Shown: positions 49,416 to 61,479 of the stretch, piece by piece
Position numbering within the stretch: the first letter of the stretch is position 1
How the letters are laid out: every line of letters starts with the position of its first letter
Assembly: GCA_907163375.1 (NCBI GenBank)
Contig: CAJQUW010000533.1
Span: forward strand, 1 to 64,000
DNA from: Prostheceraeus crozeri
Lineage: Eukaryota; Platyhelminthes; Polycladida; Euryleptidae
Length of the DNA stretch: 64,000 nt
Direction: 5' to 3'
Position numbers and translations under genes: made by a program
Notes under the pieces: generated by a model
What the model was told of the DNA's origin: nothing
Databases searched by the model: none
The model's input: only the letters and a program-made list of their open reading frames with translations

Positions 49416-51170
49416 TCACAGTATATAAGCATGCTGACACAGCTGTATTGAATTAGTATTTGAATGTTTGATTAGTAATTCAAAGAAAGATATTGAAAAG
49501 AATTTGAAAATCTATTCGGTTTCCACTAGCGAAGCAGTAAAACATCTATAAATTACTTTCAAAATATCAACTAAATTAATAAATTAATCCTGGGATTTCA
49601 GGATTTGCACCAACCCACGGAATCCCGGGATTGCAATCCCTACAGGTATCCCATGCTATTAGCATATACCTACGCTTTGTAATAGGATATTTACAATTTC
49701 ATTCAATCCCGGGATTTCGGAATCAGTAGTGATGACCAAGCCACATCCTCTTAGACTAACATTTTAACTTGAAAAAGGTGTAGCAAGGTAGTGGTCGTAG
49801 AACAATGCACACACGAGTAACAGTGACGCGTCAAACAGAAGAAGTCAGATCAGGCTGTTGACATCGCTACACTTCATGTTATCGTCTCTGATGCAAAAAT
49901 TACATGTTCGATCTGCATAATTTTTTTGTATGTGGGCAGAAAATATACTTACGTACATTTAGCTGAAGTTTGGTGATGATTGATTCATATTTGCAGATTT
50001 TAGACAAATTTGAAAACCTAATGAAATTTGATTGATTACCCATAAGTACCGAGATCAGATTCGAGTGAGTGATAATGACGCGATGAGCTTGCGTATTAGT
50101 TTCAGGAAACAAGACAATTGATCTTAAGGACGACAAGAGGGAAGCTTTGAGGACAAGGTTGCAAGGCATTCGTGATTTCTAGGGAGTTTCAACACTCATT
50201 CCCATTCTAAATGTGTCAATGACGCAATAGTCGTTGTCCTGGTGGCAGTAGTGTTCTCTTGCTGTCTCCTATTGATTGCTTAAACTCACGAAGGGAATGA
50301 TCGCATTATAATGCACCATTATTTTGCTTCACGGCGGACAACTGTTTAGTGATTGCGATGTGAAAATGCAGGTAAGTACGTCGTCATTTAATTGCAGTTC
50401 TTGGCTTATCTTATCAAATACATGAAATACATGGGTTTGCTTCCTGAACAAAATCACGCTACAGTATAAACATGGAACAAACATGTAGGACTATAATTAG
50501 AATAGAATTCTAGGAAAACGATTCCAACAAGTTGAATGTCAACATCTTCGGTGACGAACAGCCAGGAATAGACATCATGTATCGTGGTGCTTTCTGATAG
50601 GTTTTGGGTTATCTGGGAATCCCTCAGATTCGAATGAAAACACTAAGTTTTCTTGCCATCGGTTGAGAATATTCGCTTATCGTTCAAGCTTTTCAGGTGA
50701 GCTGGCATCATGATATTAAAAGAGTAGGAGTAGAACCATATGGGACATCATGTTTAAAGAATTTTACAGATTTCAGACCAATCTCAAATAAAACTTCAAC
50801 TATGCACTTCGCTTGCTTAGTTTCTCACACGAACAAAATCAACAAAGAATTTTTTATGACCACATTTCTGTACATCATCGGTTGATGTAACAAGCCTTAA
50901 TGTAAGTCTGAAAATAATTTGCTATTCAGATACAAATCAATTAAAGAATTTTTCATCCGCTTGAGAATTTTACAACATTGTGCGACAGAAAATATAATCA
51001 AGCAGCTCTAAAAGTGTCATTCTGTATTCAAACACTTTGGAAAAACTTCTCTCCGATAAGTTCGGATGCTTTTTAATTCGCAAGATCCCTTAATCATTGG
51101 AACGAATGATTAACCTGTTGTTGTCTTGCTTTAAAAAGAGCTCTACATATATTTTGTATTTTGTTTTCTC
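49415..51170. other. Host sequence, no clear gene
   Basis: Apart from AATCCCGGGATT words (49587-49720) I see only a possible first-exon donor ATGCAG/GTAAGT at 50366-50377. Other short frames have no support. Confidence 0.4.
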
Positions 51171-51242
51171 TTAGCTGTGCTTCCTCAGGATCGTCTATTC
51201 GCTTACATTGGTCTGTCCCGCCAAGAATCATACAATTTACAG
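50366..51242 (+). CDS. Possible two exons of a secreted protein
   Basis: An ATG CAG at 50366-50371 is followed directly by GTAAGT. A good acceptor (TTTTCTCTTAG) precedes 51175 and a donor (TTACAG/GTTAGA) follows 51242. In phase, the joined codons start MQLCFLRIVYSLTLVCPAKN, which has the look of a signal peptide. A second frame in 51177-51356 is also open (DRLFAYIGLSRQESYNL), so the choice is uncertain. No downstream exon was identified. Confidence 0.2.
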
Positions 51243-51919
51243 GTTAGATTCGAAAACGCCTTTGGCAGCCGCATGGCTCCCCCTGGTGACTCCGTGTGTC
51301 CGCATGTGATTGAATATCGCTATGGCGATGATCACTTCAGTTACATGCATCTTTAATCCTTAGCGTGATTTAAGCATGTGCATTCTCGTCTTTGACATTT
51401 CACGACTTTTGTTTTCTACCTCAATCTGACACATATAGTGTTTGATACGCATGGACATAGGAGCCTATAGTGTTGACACGCATAGTGTTTGTTTGACCAT
51501 CAGTATTAGGCTATGTACCGTATCTTACTATTAATTGCTAACTGCTTGAATCTTCATTACCACCAAGGAATTTCCAGGATTCACGTGGTTGAAGGTACTG
51601 TCTTGATATGAATATACAATTTCATGCAATTTGAGTGGGTACTTTATTCTTAAAAGAGTCAGCACAGTATAATGTAAAAAGACTTGCTGTTAGTAATAAG
51701 GTCTATCTCCCAAATTTCCGCCTACACAGGCCACATCAGAGGATGCAAAGAGAGCTGATAACTAAGAAAATGACTTTGAAATGTTGATATATGACATAGA
51801 ATTAGACATGGAAAAATATTCATAGGCAGTTGAAAGACATCTTGGGAATCATGGTGTCTTATGTAAGATAATCATGATAATAAATCATAACATTGAAAAT
51901 AATGCAGATAGGTCACTTT

Positions 51920-52180
51920 GTAGGGATTGAAGCTGTCGAAATTGTTCTTTTCCTTCTCGTGAATTGATTTGTGGGTGATACTTGTGAATGTGTTGTGCTT
52001 CCATGAGTCTCATATTCGTGTTATCTCATTCATGTGATAATGTTTCGATTTTAGTGTTGATCGTATTGCAGTTCTTCAGATGCTTGAAAATCGATGATGT
52101 TCGTCTTGTGAAATGTTTTTAAATCCTGACATGGAACGTTCGAACTGTGCTTCCAGTATATAAATGTTGACATTTTCAAG
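51920..52180 (-). pseudogene. GIY-YIG remnant of a Penelope-like element (minus copy)
   Basis: Scattered frames read LYTGSTVRTFHVRI (the YxGST...RI motif), HFTRRTSSIFKHLKNCNTIN and MRLMEAQHIHKYHPQINSRE, which is the ExxHI...P.IN motif. Frame changes and stops interrupt it, so it is a dead remnant. It belongs to a different Penelope-like family from the one at 48528. Confidence 0.55.
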
Positions 52181-52194
52181 TCTCAAGACATACT

Positions 52195-52400
52195 AACTTA
52201 ATTGGAAGCACAATTCGACCCTCCATTTCAGAATTAGAGAACATTTCACAAGAGATGCATTTTCGATGTTTAAGCATTTGAAGAACTGCAGCACGAGCAG
52301 CACTTAGGTCGAAATATTATCACCTGAACGATATATAACACGAGTATAAGACTCATGGAAGCACAACTTAAGCGTCGCTTAAGAATTACAAAATCGCCTC
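52195..52400 (+). pseudogene. GIY-YIG remnant of a Penelope-like element (plus copy)
   Basis: About 165 bases are an inverted, roughly 75% identical copy of 51990-52155. The end reads SIRLMEAQLKRRLRI in one frame, the partner of RLMEAQHIHKYHP. The two copies are separated by only about 30 bases. Confidence 0.5.
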
Positions 52401-52981
52401 TTCCTACATTTCTCCTACCCTCACTCTTCCAATGATCGGACCCACAATCGTCGCTGAACCCTCCCCTAAGTAAAACAGATTGCGCAATCGACTGTCCAAC
52501 ACCCCTCCATAGAAGATCGAATTTATTCGATAATTTTGCTGCGATTGTAATATCTAGCCATATACTTAGGCGTCTTATTCACTCAAAGGCCGGTTGGCCC
52601 ATGTGCACAGTGTTTAGTTTAGACTTAAATTTTAGACGTGCCTCGTAATATCATTTTTCAATATACTGTAGCTACCACATCTTGTAGCCACCTACGTGGC
52701 TTCCGGTCTTGCAGGTTGTATACCTTGCATGGGACGTTTATCACGCGCAAGTATAGTTGTATCCGCACATGTGCAATTGCAAATGCATGCCAGGATTTCG
52801 TGCAATAGCCATGAATTAGAAACCTTTGAAGATTTCATAGTATTAAAAATGATTCTGGCGAGACAACAGTGGAATTTGAAAGAGAAATAGAGATGTTAAG
52901 ACAAGTAACCTGGCAATTGATAAATTTATCAAATTTCAGCAGCGAAATAGAGATGTCTGAAATATGTATAGGCAGTCGGGT

Positions 52982-53395
52982 ACTTCTATTCTTCCCCCCC
53001 CACATTTTCCAACTTTTCCAAATTCATGAAATTTCATCAAACTTAGTCACATTGGATTAGAATAGACTTAATCTGTCACTGAGTGACAGTACAATACGAC
53101 TGAGAAGTCTTACTTGAACCCTAAGATGAAGGATCGGTGCCTTGGATACACAGTTAGAACACAAGCTGTGATCATGAACTTCATGGTATTGTTGTCTACA
53201 GACAAATGACGAGCAGTTGTCTAATTGTGGGCTGTAAATGTTCTACAAGTCAGATAAGAGGAATTTTACACACTCAACGCTTTTGCGTAGTAAGACTGCC
53301 CTTAGGAGCAAGAGAAGCTCGTTAACTATGCAACATTCCCGGGTGTCAACAACAGAAATGTGTGGGGGGGAAGAAGAATAGAAGTACCGGCAGTC
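52982..53395. repeat. 33-bp inverted repeat with 350-bp spacer
   Basis: GTACTTCTATTCTTCCCCCC (52980-53015) recurs inverted at 53358-53393, each followed or preceded by GGCAGTCG. This may be a miniature element inside the Penelope-like pair. Confidence 0.5.
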
Positions 53396-53999
53396 GAATA
53401 GCATATTTAAATATAAATCGTAGACATCAAATACCAATATAAAAAATGATCTCTTGTATAAAAGAGTTCTAAGAATTCTAAAACAGTCTACAAGAGTTTT
53501 ATATCTGAATAACAGACAATGAACTAAAACAAATCTGTAATATGTTAAACTGTTGTCAACAGAAAATTAGCAACGAACAAATAATCATTTTATCTCACAA
53601 CACTTTCGTGATCGCTGCCTCAAACCCCCTCCCCTCTCGTTATCGCCCCCTGTAATCATTTCGACTACCCCTCTCTCCCCCCGCGCGATTACGTAATTCT
53701 TGAACGACTCAATTATGAACAAATTTTACAATACCTACAAATCAATTCATGGGAAGGAAAAGAATATTTTCGGCAGCTTCTATCCCTGACGTATCTGTCT
53801 TAATTCCAATGCTATGAGTTATTCTTATGATCATCATGCATATGACACCATCTTTACCAAGACACCATCAATGTCCCATGAATACTTTTCTCATATGTCT
53901 AAATTTCAAGGTAGCTTAAATAGCGCTCAACTCCCTTTTTATCCTCTGATGTGGCCTGTGTGGGGGAAAATTTGGCGATAAACTATAATACTAATAGCA

Positions 54000-55700
54000 T
54001 GGCTTTCTTAATGTTATTCTGTTCTATCATGCCATTTAAAAGGAATTATAAACTTTTTAGAGGAGTTAGTGTTAGGCGTAAGCTATATCCTATCCGTACC
54101 TATGTCAATATAGTACATGTATCTTTCCAGTGCATAAATCGAGTGTGTAAGCATTATGTTTTGTCCTGTCATCTCATCAGCAGTTATTTGAAATGATCAC
54201 ACGACTTCTCCGGACCAGGGGTTATCAATTAATTGCAATTATTTGATTGCTGTTATCAATAAATTATGATTGATTGATTGATACGATAGAATAAATGCAA
54301 TTATTTGATTGGTGACAGTCAATGTTGCAATCAATTGATTGATTGATTTGTGTTGCAATGGGGAAAGTAGATGCATTCATGACAGATTTGATTGCAATGC
54401 CGTCACCACTCACCACTTATCAGGAAAAACATCCCACAGTGATTTATTTAGTTATAAGATTACTAGTCAACTTATTCTAATCATAACTGATCGCTTTTAG
54501 GATTCTAATCAGGAACTACTTGGCACACAACATATTTAGCATCTCTTTATCACAATACTTTCATGTTAACATTTAAATCTCAGTTTCATGTTCATTTATA
54601 GACACGTGTGATCAATCATTCATTCGCTTCAATAAATGATTATCACTGTAATTATGATGCATGAAATTAAGTTTGCAATAAAATTTATCAGTATTCACAT
54701 TAAATTAAGAATGTAGTTGCATGTACTTCATGTAATGGGTCTGCTCAAGTCACCAACCAAGTTAGTAATAAGCAATTATGCGACATTCAAGTATGTAGGC
54801 CCATGTAGCCTAATCGGGCGAATTTTAAGGAAACAGATATAGAAAACTGCCTGACTGAGATATCAGAGATTGACTCGGAGAGCTAATTATACATATCACA
54901 AATTTGAATTGTACATAATAATTCAAAAGCATTTGCAGCATACAGGACCATAAACATAGCATTCATAATTTGTAAAAAGTTTTAATTCTCAGTCAATAAG
55001 TTTTTGCATGCATGGTAAAAGCATATATAAATTTTTAGAAAAGAATGGGATGCACTTTCACCCCCTTTAGGAATTAGCATAGTGAAAAATGTTTCGACAA
55101 TCTTTAGCATGCACTTCTAAGAAACTGACTGAATATTCTAGTTCTGTGGATGGACATGAAGTTTCTTCAAGGAGAAATATGATTAGTCAATTAAAGAAAT
55201 GAGCGTTAGCATGCACATGATCGAATTCGTCTACCGGCTGACGTCATCGTCGCCCATCACCTGCAAGAGGATACATAAAAATGCTGAGAAATGAAGTTTT
55301 GATGTTGAATATTTCCCCATGACCATCACATGTGAAAGTGAATCTGAGCATGTTGTCCTATTCCCATCAACAAGTCTGCAATTAGTTTGGTTGCACATGT
55401 AGAAATTAATTGACTTGGAAATTGCAAAATCTTCAGATATAGCTGTAATTCAAAATGCTTATTTAATTAGGCCTAAACCTTGACAACTAAATTTACCTCG
55501 ATCTAATGGAAGTGTTGCACTTTTTAATGGAAAATGTTGACTTTCGTGATCACAAGTTGCTGATAGGATTAAAATTAATTGAGATCAATGCTGATCGCAC
55601 TCATGAAATCCACTTCATTGCATTGATTGTCTTCGAATATGAAGATAACTCATGTTTAACACAGTCGAATTTGTTTTTCTTCATTCATGTCACAAATGAT
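54000..55700. other. Host sequence without genes; TTGATTGATT-rich
   Basis: Around 54220-54350 the words TTGATTGATTGAT and CAATTATTTGATTG recur in both orientations. No coding signal is seen. Confidence 0.5.
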
Positions 55701-55737
55701 TAGATTCCGATGCCTATTCGTGTTATTTCTGACGTGA

Positions 55738-56726
55738 TTGAATTTTTTCCTTACCTCGTTGGAGTTTCGTTCAGTCGTTGATAACTTGAGATTCACATTG
55801 AAGATGCAAATTATCAATTCTGTCAAGAACTTAACAAATTTATTATGGAAATGGAAAATGAAGACTCACGAAAAGTCATTAGAGTTGTCCTTGAGATTCG
55901 CTCATTCTTTATCAGTTTGGAATTCAATTTTAGGTCTACTAATAAAATTTCGATGGAATACTCATTGCGTGCAGGAAATTCAAAATAAACTTTCCATTTC
56001 GAGCGTCGCGTCGAAATTTTTCTCAACGATGGTCAATCAAATTTTGAATAATGCAGAGCTTGTAAATGGAAAATATTTTGGCAATCCCGATGTCCTTATT
56101 TCAGAATCAAAGGATTCAATTTCAAAAGTGCTACAGTCATCCCAGAAATTATATAGGTCAAGTAGGAATAGAATGTTCATAAGCTATCTATCATAACCGT
56201 CTAGATTTATATATACAATTTGCTTGAGACCTTATTGAACACAAAAGCATTAATGCCTTGAAAGTTTTATTCACAATAAGTAGTCATGCATAATCAGTTT
56301 CATAACAGCTATAGACAGTGGACCACTATCTTAGATTTGATAACTATCACCATGACGTGTGCCTCAAATTTGGCCAGTAACGGATTCTATTGTTTATCGA
56401 AATGTCAAAACCACATAATTAGATTGTTTAAGCGTATCACTTTGCTAGAAGTGCAAACTGGTTCAAAACAATGGCACATGCAGGAACTTAATAAGTGGGC
56501 AAAAAGAAATTTTCAATGCCTTACAGAGATAGGAAAAATTGTCGTGCGTCGCTTGCGGATTGTTCTGAATTCCTTCAATATGCTCCGATCGCCAAGATTC
56601 CTTCAGATTCGAAGAATTCAGATCATTGCGCAGATCTTTTCACGATTATGTTGGGCCCTCCGATCATTATTAAAAAAGTTTGCAGCCTCACGAAAAAACG
56701 TTCACAAACTTCTCTGTAGAATTTGA
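55738..56726 (+). pseudogene. Possible decayed coding sequence, unrecognised
   Basis: Two plus-strand frames of about 150 codons each (55738-56196 and 56286-56726) stand out in otherwise stop-rich DNA, and competing frames over the same bases (for example LNKFIMEMENEDSRKVIRVV; FSMPYRDRKNCRASLADCSE) look more like protein by composition. No splice sites or family motifs connect them. This may be an old pseudogene. Confidence 0.2.
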
Positions 56727-57700
56727 CATCGACTGTGTCTCTTTGCAATGTGATCCGGTAGATATCAGTCAATGAAAACTTCGCACAATTTGGCGTGTTA
56801 AATGTTGAACTTGCTGCTCATTGTTCAATTGCTATGGTATTATGTCAGTAGATTGTACCATTTTATTAACGTTACATGTTCCAATGTTTCCGTTCTAGTC
56901 AAACAGAAGAAGAGACGACCTGTCTAATTCTGTGGTGAAAACTGATTGCAGGCCTAAAAGAGAGTGTCAAAATCAAGTAAGCAAACTTGACCAACTACAA
57001 TCGCATATTCAGTCATTACTATCACTTGTGGGTGTAAAAGGAACTTCCATGTTATCAGTAATTTATCCATAGAATAAAATACTGTGAAAATAATGTCATA
57101 TCTCACAGGAAGAGTCTTTCATTACTTGATCTGTGCAGAACGTGTTGGTCTTCAAACCCATCCATGCGTTTGAAGGAAGCTCGCATCCTAGCCTTAAAAT
57201 GTATGATAGACTGATAGCATTCCGAACAGTAAAACTATTCAAAAATTATTACAATCAATTGATTGCAGAGAACATAGAAATCCGAATTTTCGCTTTGTTT
57301 TAACTACTGGTACTACTGGAATGGACAATAGTCGTTTGTCGATGGCAATTTCAGCTGATTAATCAACAGCCTGTTCTGCGTTCCTTCACCTTGTTCAGCC
57401 ATTCTAGATATTTTAAGGTATTTTGCGCCATTCCGAGCAGCACTGACACGCTTGTGGGGCAAAACGCAGCATCTATGGCTACCAAGGAAGCGTTGTGTCT
57501 AAATTGTTCAAGTCCCAGAACACATGTCTGCGCTGAAAAATTATTTTGAATATTTCCTTAGACAGCAAGTTTTTGCAACTACAAACAGATTTCTGTAATT
57601 TGAGTCTTCCTAAGAACTAGCAACATGACTTAGATCGGTGCCTGGCCGAGCAGCTGAAATGACCATCAACAGACAGCTGTTTTTCATTCTAGTCCCACTA

Positions 57701-57890
57701 CAGGCGCGTTCACATTAGATCGACAACGATGGCTATATCGATAAATTGAATAAAGTCACTCTGCATGTGTAGCATAGCTGATGCTCACGTAAGACCGATT
57801 TTCTCAACGATAATAGTTCAAATGTTAACAGTGGAGCTCAACGATAAAATGAAATATCGTCATCGTCGTAGTGTGAACCTTATAAGTAGA
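57701..57890. mobile_element. Miniature inverted-repeat element
   Basis: GCGCGTTCACATTAGATCG at the left pairs imperfectly with CGTCGTAGTGTGAACC at the right, with CGATAAA/TATCG words inside. The GTTCACA(C/T)T...AGTGTGAAC ends are common in miniature DNA elements of invertebrates. Length is about 185 bases. Confidence 0.5.
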
Positions 57891-58763
57891 ATATCAACGA
57901 ATATTGATGTAAATGTTGAAACTTTTTAGACCACGGGTTAGTTGAAAAATATGCCTCTAAGTCGAAGCCATCTAAGCGGAATGTTGAAAAATAGGCTACC
58001 ATAGCGGTCTGATAAATAGTGATTTTACGGTTTCTTACGGTCTCCAGGTTCAGTTAAGATCTATTAATTGCTGACGCCGAAGAATTGTGATTAATTGATG
58101 GCTTTTATAATTGCCATTAATTGATTGCCCCTCCAGGAATTCAAGTCAATTGAATGATATGCTCAATTTTATCTCAATGATTTTTTTTATTGACCAGCAA
58201 ATCCCTCTTTATTTCATTATTGATTTCTCACATTTATAGAAATACATGTATGCATTTACAAACAGCATAAATTAGAGAAATTAATTTTTTTCATCAAGCC
58301 TTTTTTCCCAGAAAGTGTGGTAGCCATCAAGAGAGCTGTGGCAGGTGTTACTCACCATTGATCTTCAGTACTTTGGGAAAGTCACGAAGCTAAAATTAGC
58401 AACATTCTGCTGCGCTGCAGTAAATTAACATAAAATATTTCACCGAAAGGCTAATGCTTTCCAGTTTCCAAAGATGTTCATGCAAAATACATACATGACT
58501 TTATGAGTCTAAAAAAGCGCGCAGTTTGGAAACACTGCCTCACTATCCACATTTCACATTTGCCCTCCTCACTAAGCTAATAATATCCTGGCAACACCGG
58601 TACCTCAGGTGAGACATTTCTCTTCGCGTGACGTCATGTGTTTGTCTTGTCTCCTTGCAAGCAACAATCGTATTCCTGTTACATTATAGAGACAATAATA
58701 TTTGGAATACAATAGTCAGCGCATTCTGTTGAACCACTTATTGTTCATTCTATCTGCAACGCA

Positions 58764-60378
58764 ATGGCAGTGAAATTTGTCTTACCATGGATTTCTCTCG
58801 TTTTAACTAGCATATCAACAGTAAGTATGAAAATAATGGAATTGTGTCGTGTTCTACTGGTCTTCGCTTTACATATATTTCCATATTACAGGAAGTAGAA
58901 GGAGGTGGAAATGTCCAACTATATCTCGCTCAATATTACAATCGCCATGGTCATGACAGTACGTGGGACCACTGTGACTCATTCTTTGGGCTTTTCAAAA
59001 CAAGCAAATGCGATCCTTACTTCAAGATCAAAATGAGTGGGAGAAATGGCCGGTAAGTAAAATTCATTGAAAAAGATCAGTAGGCATAATGTAACAATTT
59101 GTGCGCACATGTTATTCTCATGGCTATTTATTTAACCTGTATTTTCTGTACCTTCAAAACTTTACTTCAAAATCTCAGCTCTCAGCTATTTATGTACGTG
59201 CATACCAATTGGCAGCTTTCATCATTCCATATGTTAAAAGTGCGTGCGTTTACTTTGATTCTAATTTGCTAAAGGAAGAAGTTCATTTCAAATATCAATA
59301 AATGACTGCAAGCATAAAGCAATAAAACTTCTCCAACACAAGCTTCTCGCTTGCTTGTGTTGGACACACATTTGCAAACGGGTTCGTGAACCATCGGAAT
59401 AGACGGTTGTACCCGGGCAATGTAAAGCAGTGTGCGCTGGCAATTGTAAAAGCAATCAGTAGGCCAAGTGACTATCCAAATAACGTTGGGCTTTATAATT
59501 CAAATAAGTGCCAACTATTACAGTAATTAATTGATTGATTGATAAGGCCGGATTGGTGAAATATATTTCAAAGTTTGATAACTAAAGCTTGTCAAAAGAT
59601 ATCATTTTACATTTTATGAAACAAAGAACAGTCCAATGATTTCGAAGTATTTTGTCGCGAAAGCATAAATGACGGAAAACCAGGAATCGACAATTAGCAA
59701 ATGATACATTCTGTTGAAAGTTTCTCGAAAATCACAAAATATTTTAGTGAAATCGGCATATAAATCTTAGAAAAACGCCGACAAGAGTGCATCACTTAAT
59801 TATTCACTTGAACTTCAGAGGAGAAGGAGCTTCATGGGGAACAGTAACAACTCAAGTGTACAAAGAAACCGATGCTGTACATTTTGGAGAAAAATTGGGT
59901 AAATCTTTAAGAAATCCAATCGTGCGCCATTTTGCAAAATGGATGGTAAGTTGTGAAAAATAACTGTGCGAAGCCATAATATGTGTTAAGTGTCATGTCA
60001 CATACTCACATTATCATCTACGGCAAGCTAAAATTAGCATCCTATAAATCTACCGGTAACTTCGAGGGTACTAATCTTCTTTATAAGTTTTTCTCTCCTT
60101 AAAAATTGCATAGTATTAATTCATGTATTCATAAGAATATTTTAAGGTGCATGCTTGAAATAATATGTGACTTTTAATTATTTGATTATTATTAGATTAT
60201 AATTATTTGATTTGAATATTGATGTCTATAACAGAATTGGAAGTGGATTCGCGAAACTTGGTCCACCAATTTTTCAAGAAAACTTACGAAAGGCAATAAT
60301 AGGACACGAATTAGACCTGCTACTAGGATAATTGATTATTTACTAGTAGGCCTTTATACCAATGCAGTACCTCAATAG
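58764..60378 (+). CDS. Secreted protein with Notch-ligand-type N-terminal (MNNL-like) domain, four exons
   Basis: Exons by clean GT-AG sites: 58764-58820, 58892-59052, 59819-59945, 60235-60378, giving 162 residues. Exon 1 is a signal peptide (MAVKFVLPWISLVLTSIST). Exons 2-4 follow the order of the Delta/Jagged N-terminal C2-like domain: a strand with GGNVQLYLAQYYNRHG, cysteines and CDPYFKIKM, then GASWGTVTTQVYKETDAVHF (compare CxxGSxxTPVLGxDSF of Delta), then NPIVRHFAKW and a TW-type final strand. No DSL or EGF domains follow and the last exon ends in a stop, so it is a free-standing domain, perhaps a soluble ligand-like or lectin-like secreted factor. The final exon is the least certain; it could be spliced further. 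Confidence 0.6.
59332..59364. repeat. Perfect 12-bp hairpin in intron 2
   Basis: TCCAACACAAGC and GCTTGTGTTGGA are separated by nine bases in an intron of the MNNL-like gene. It may be the scar of a small foldback element. Confidence 0.7.
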
Positions 60379-60780
60379 CATATCTTAATGATTTTAGCTT
60401 ACATCTGAGGCGCGAATTTGAGTATGACGTAAAATTGATCACAGAATGACTTATAAATGATTCAAAAATACATTTCAATTTCCTGTTGTCACTTTTGTCC
60501 ATGAGTAAATAACATTTCGGCACAGAAATTAACTGACATTCCTCTTTGGGTGAATTCCCACTATCGGACTTGGTGACGTTTACCACCGCCACAAAAACCT
60601 AACTTCCAAAAGCAGGATTTATTTCCTTGTGGAGATTTAAAATTAGCAGTGCATTTCTCTCGATCCTCGATGAGTTGTGAGCTTCGTGTCCGAATACTGA
60701 TGACTTGTCATCTGAAGTTTCAGCCTTGTCTCCTTTTTTGAACTTTTACAAGGTTTACTGAAAAGAAATTTTTGAATAGA

Positions 60781-61476
60781 AGTGGTTCTCAACCGGAAGC
60801 CCGTGGCCCTCTTAAAGAACCACGAGACTATTGGCTGGGGGCCACAAGCAGAGCACATACAGTGGGTCGAAGCTGTTCCGTGCACAATCAGCTAATCCAT
60901 GGTTAATGGCCAGGTCACTACCCGTCAGAGGAACGGATGGAACATTAATATAAAATAAGAATGTTGCTTGAGCATCATTGGGTAAATAAAAACAACTGGA
61001 AACTTTTTGCTTTGCATTGCCTTTGTCCGTTTCGAGGGCATAAGCGAACATCGAAAAATTCGTGCTAATAGGGCAAGAACAGATGTCGCACTGAATCTCC
61101 GGTCGATGTTCTTTTTAATATGCTTAATTCACCATAAAATTGGTAATTTTTATCACGTACAACTATTGCATTTCACTATTTATCTGCCACAAATCAATAG
61201 CTGAAATCAATAATGAAGCCAAAAAATCATACTTGTATATGATCATTTGCTTCAAAACTCCAGTTTGCTCAGAATATCGGTGCGCGGTGCTCACTTAAAT
61301 TTATAGCGACACAACTTAAGTTAATTTATGTAATTGTAAGGGATGAAGAAACTTGGAGAAGGTAGCAACGAAGAAGTTAATTGGGAAATGAACTGTTATC
61401 AGACATCAAACAGGGGGCCACGGAAGGGTGAATGGCTGGGAAGGGGCCACAAACCATCTTAGGTTGAGAACCACTG
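60781..61476. mobile_element. hAT-type non-autonomous element
   Basis: AGTGGTTCTCAACC at 60781 and its complement GGTTGAGAACCACT ending at 61475 form typical hAT ends. Subterminal GTGGCC/GGCCAC words are also inverted (60806, 60840 and 61407, 61444). The interior has no transposase. I could not find a convincing 8-bp target duplication, so it is old. Confidence 0.75.
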
Positions 61477-61479
61477 GTA

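Larger units (their letters stand above)
47100..49760. repeat. Cluster of AATCCCGGGATT palindromes
   Basis: The word AATCCCGGGATT or a one-mismatch form occurs at least eight times (for example 47110, 47148, 47527, 47818, 49587, 49622, 49708) around the Penelope-like insertion. The rest of the stretch shows no coding capacity. It may be one decayed repeat family. Confidence 0.5.
51640..54000. mobile_element. Older Penelope-like elements in inverted pair
   Basis: Terminal words of about 60 bases with GCCACATCAGAGGAT (51690-51745) and the complement (53935-53995) face outward, each resembling a hammerhead-type core found in Penelope-like ends. Inside, diverged GIY-YIG ends lie in opposite orientation (51920-52180 minus, 52195-52400 plus). 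The pair is thus a head-to-head arrangement of two truncated copies. Between 52400 and 53900 the sequence is otherwise unassigned. Confidence 0.5.

Noticed and set aside
54220-54360. TTGATTGATTGAT tracts as a regulatory array
   Set aside because: They look like simple AT-rich repeats with no fixed period or conserved flank.
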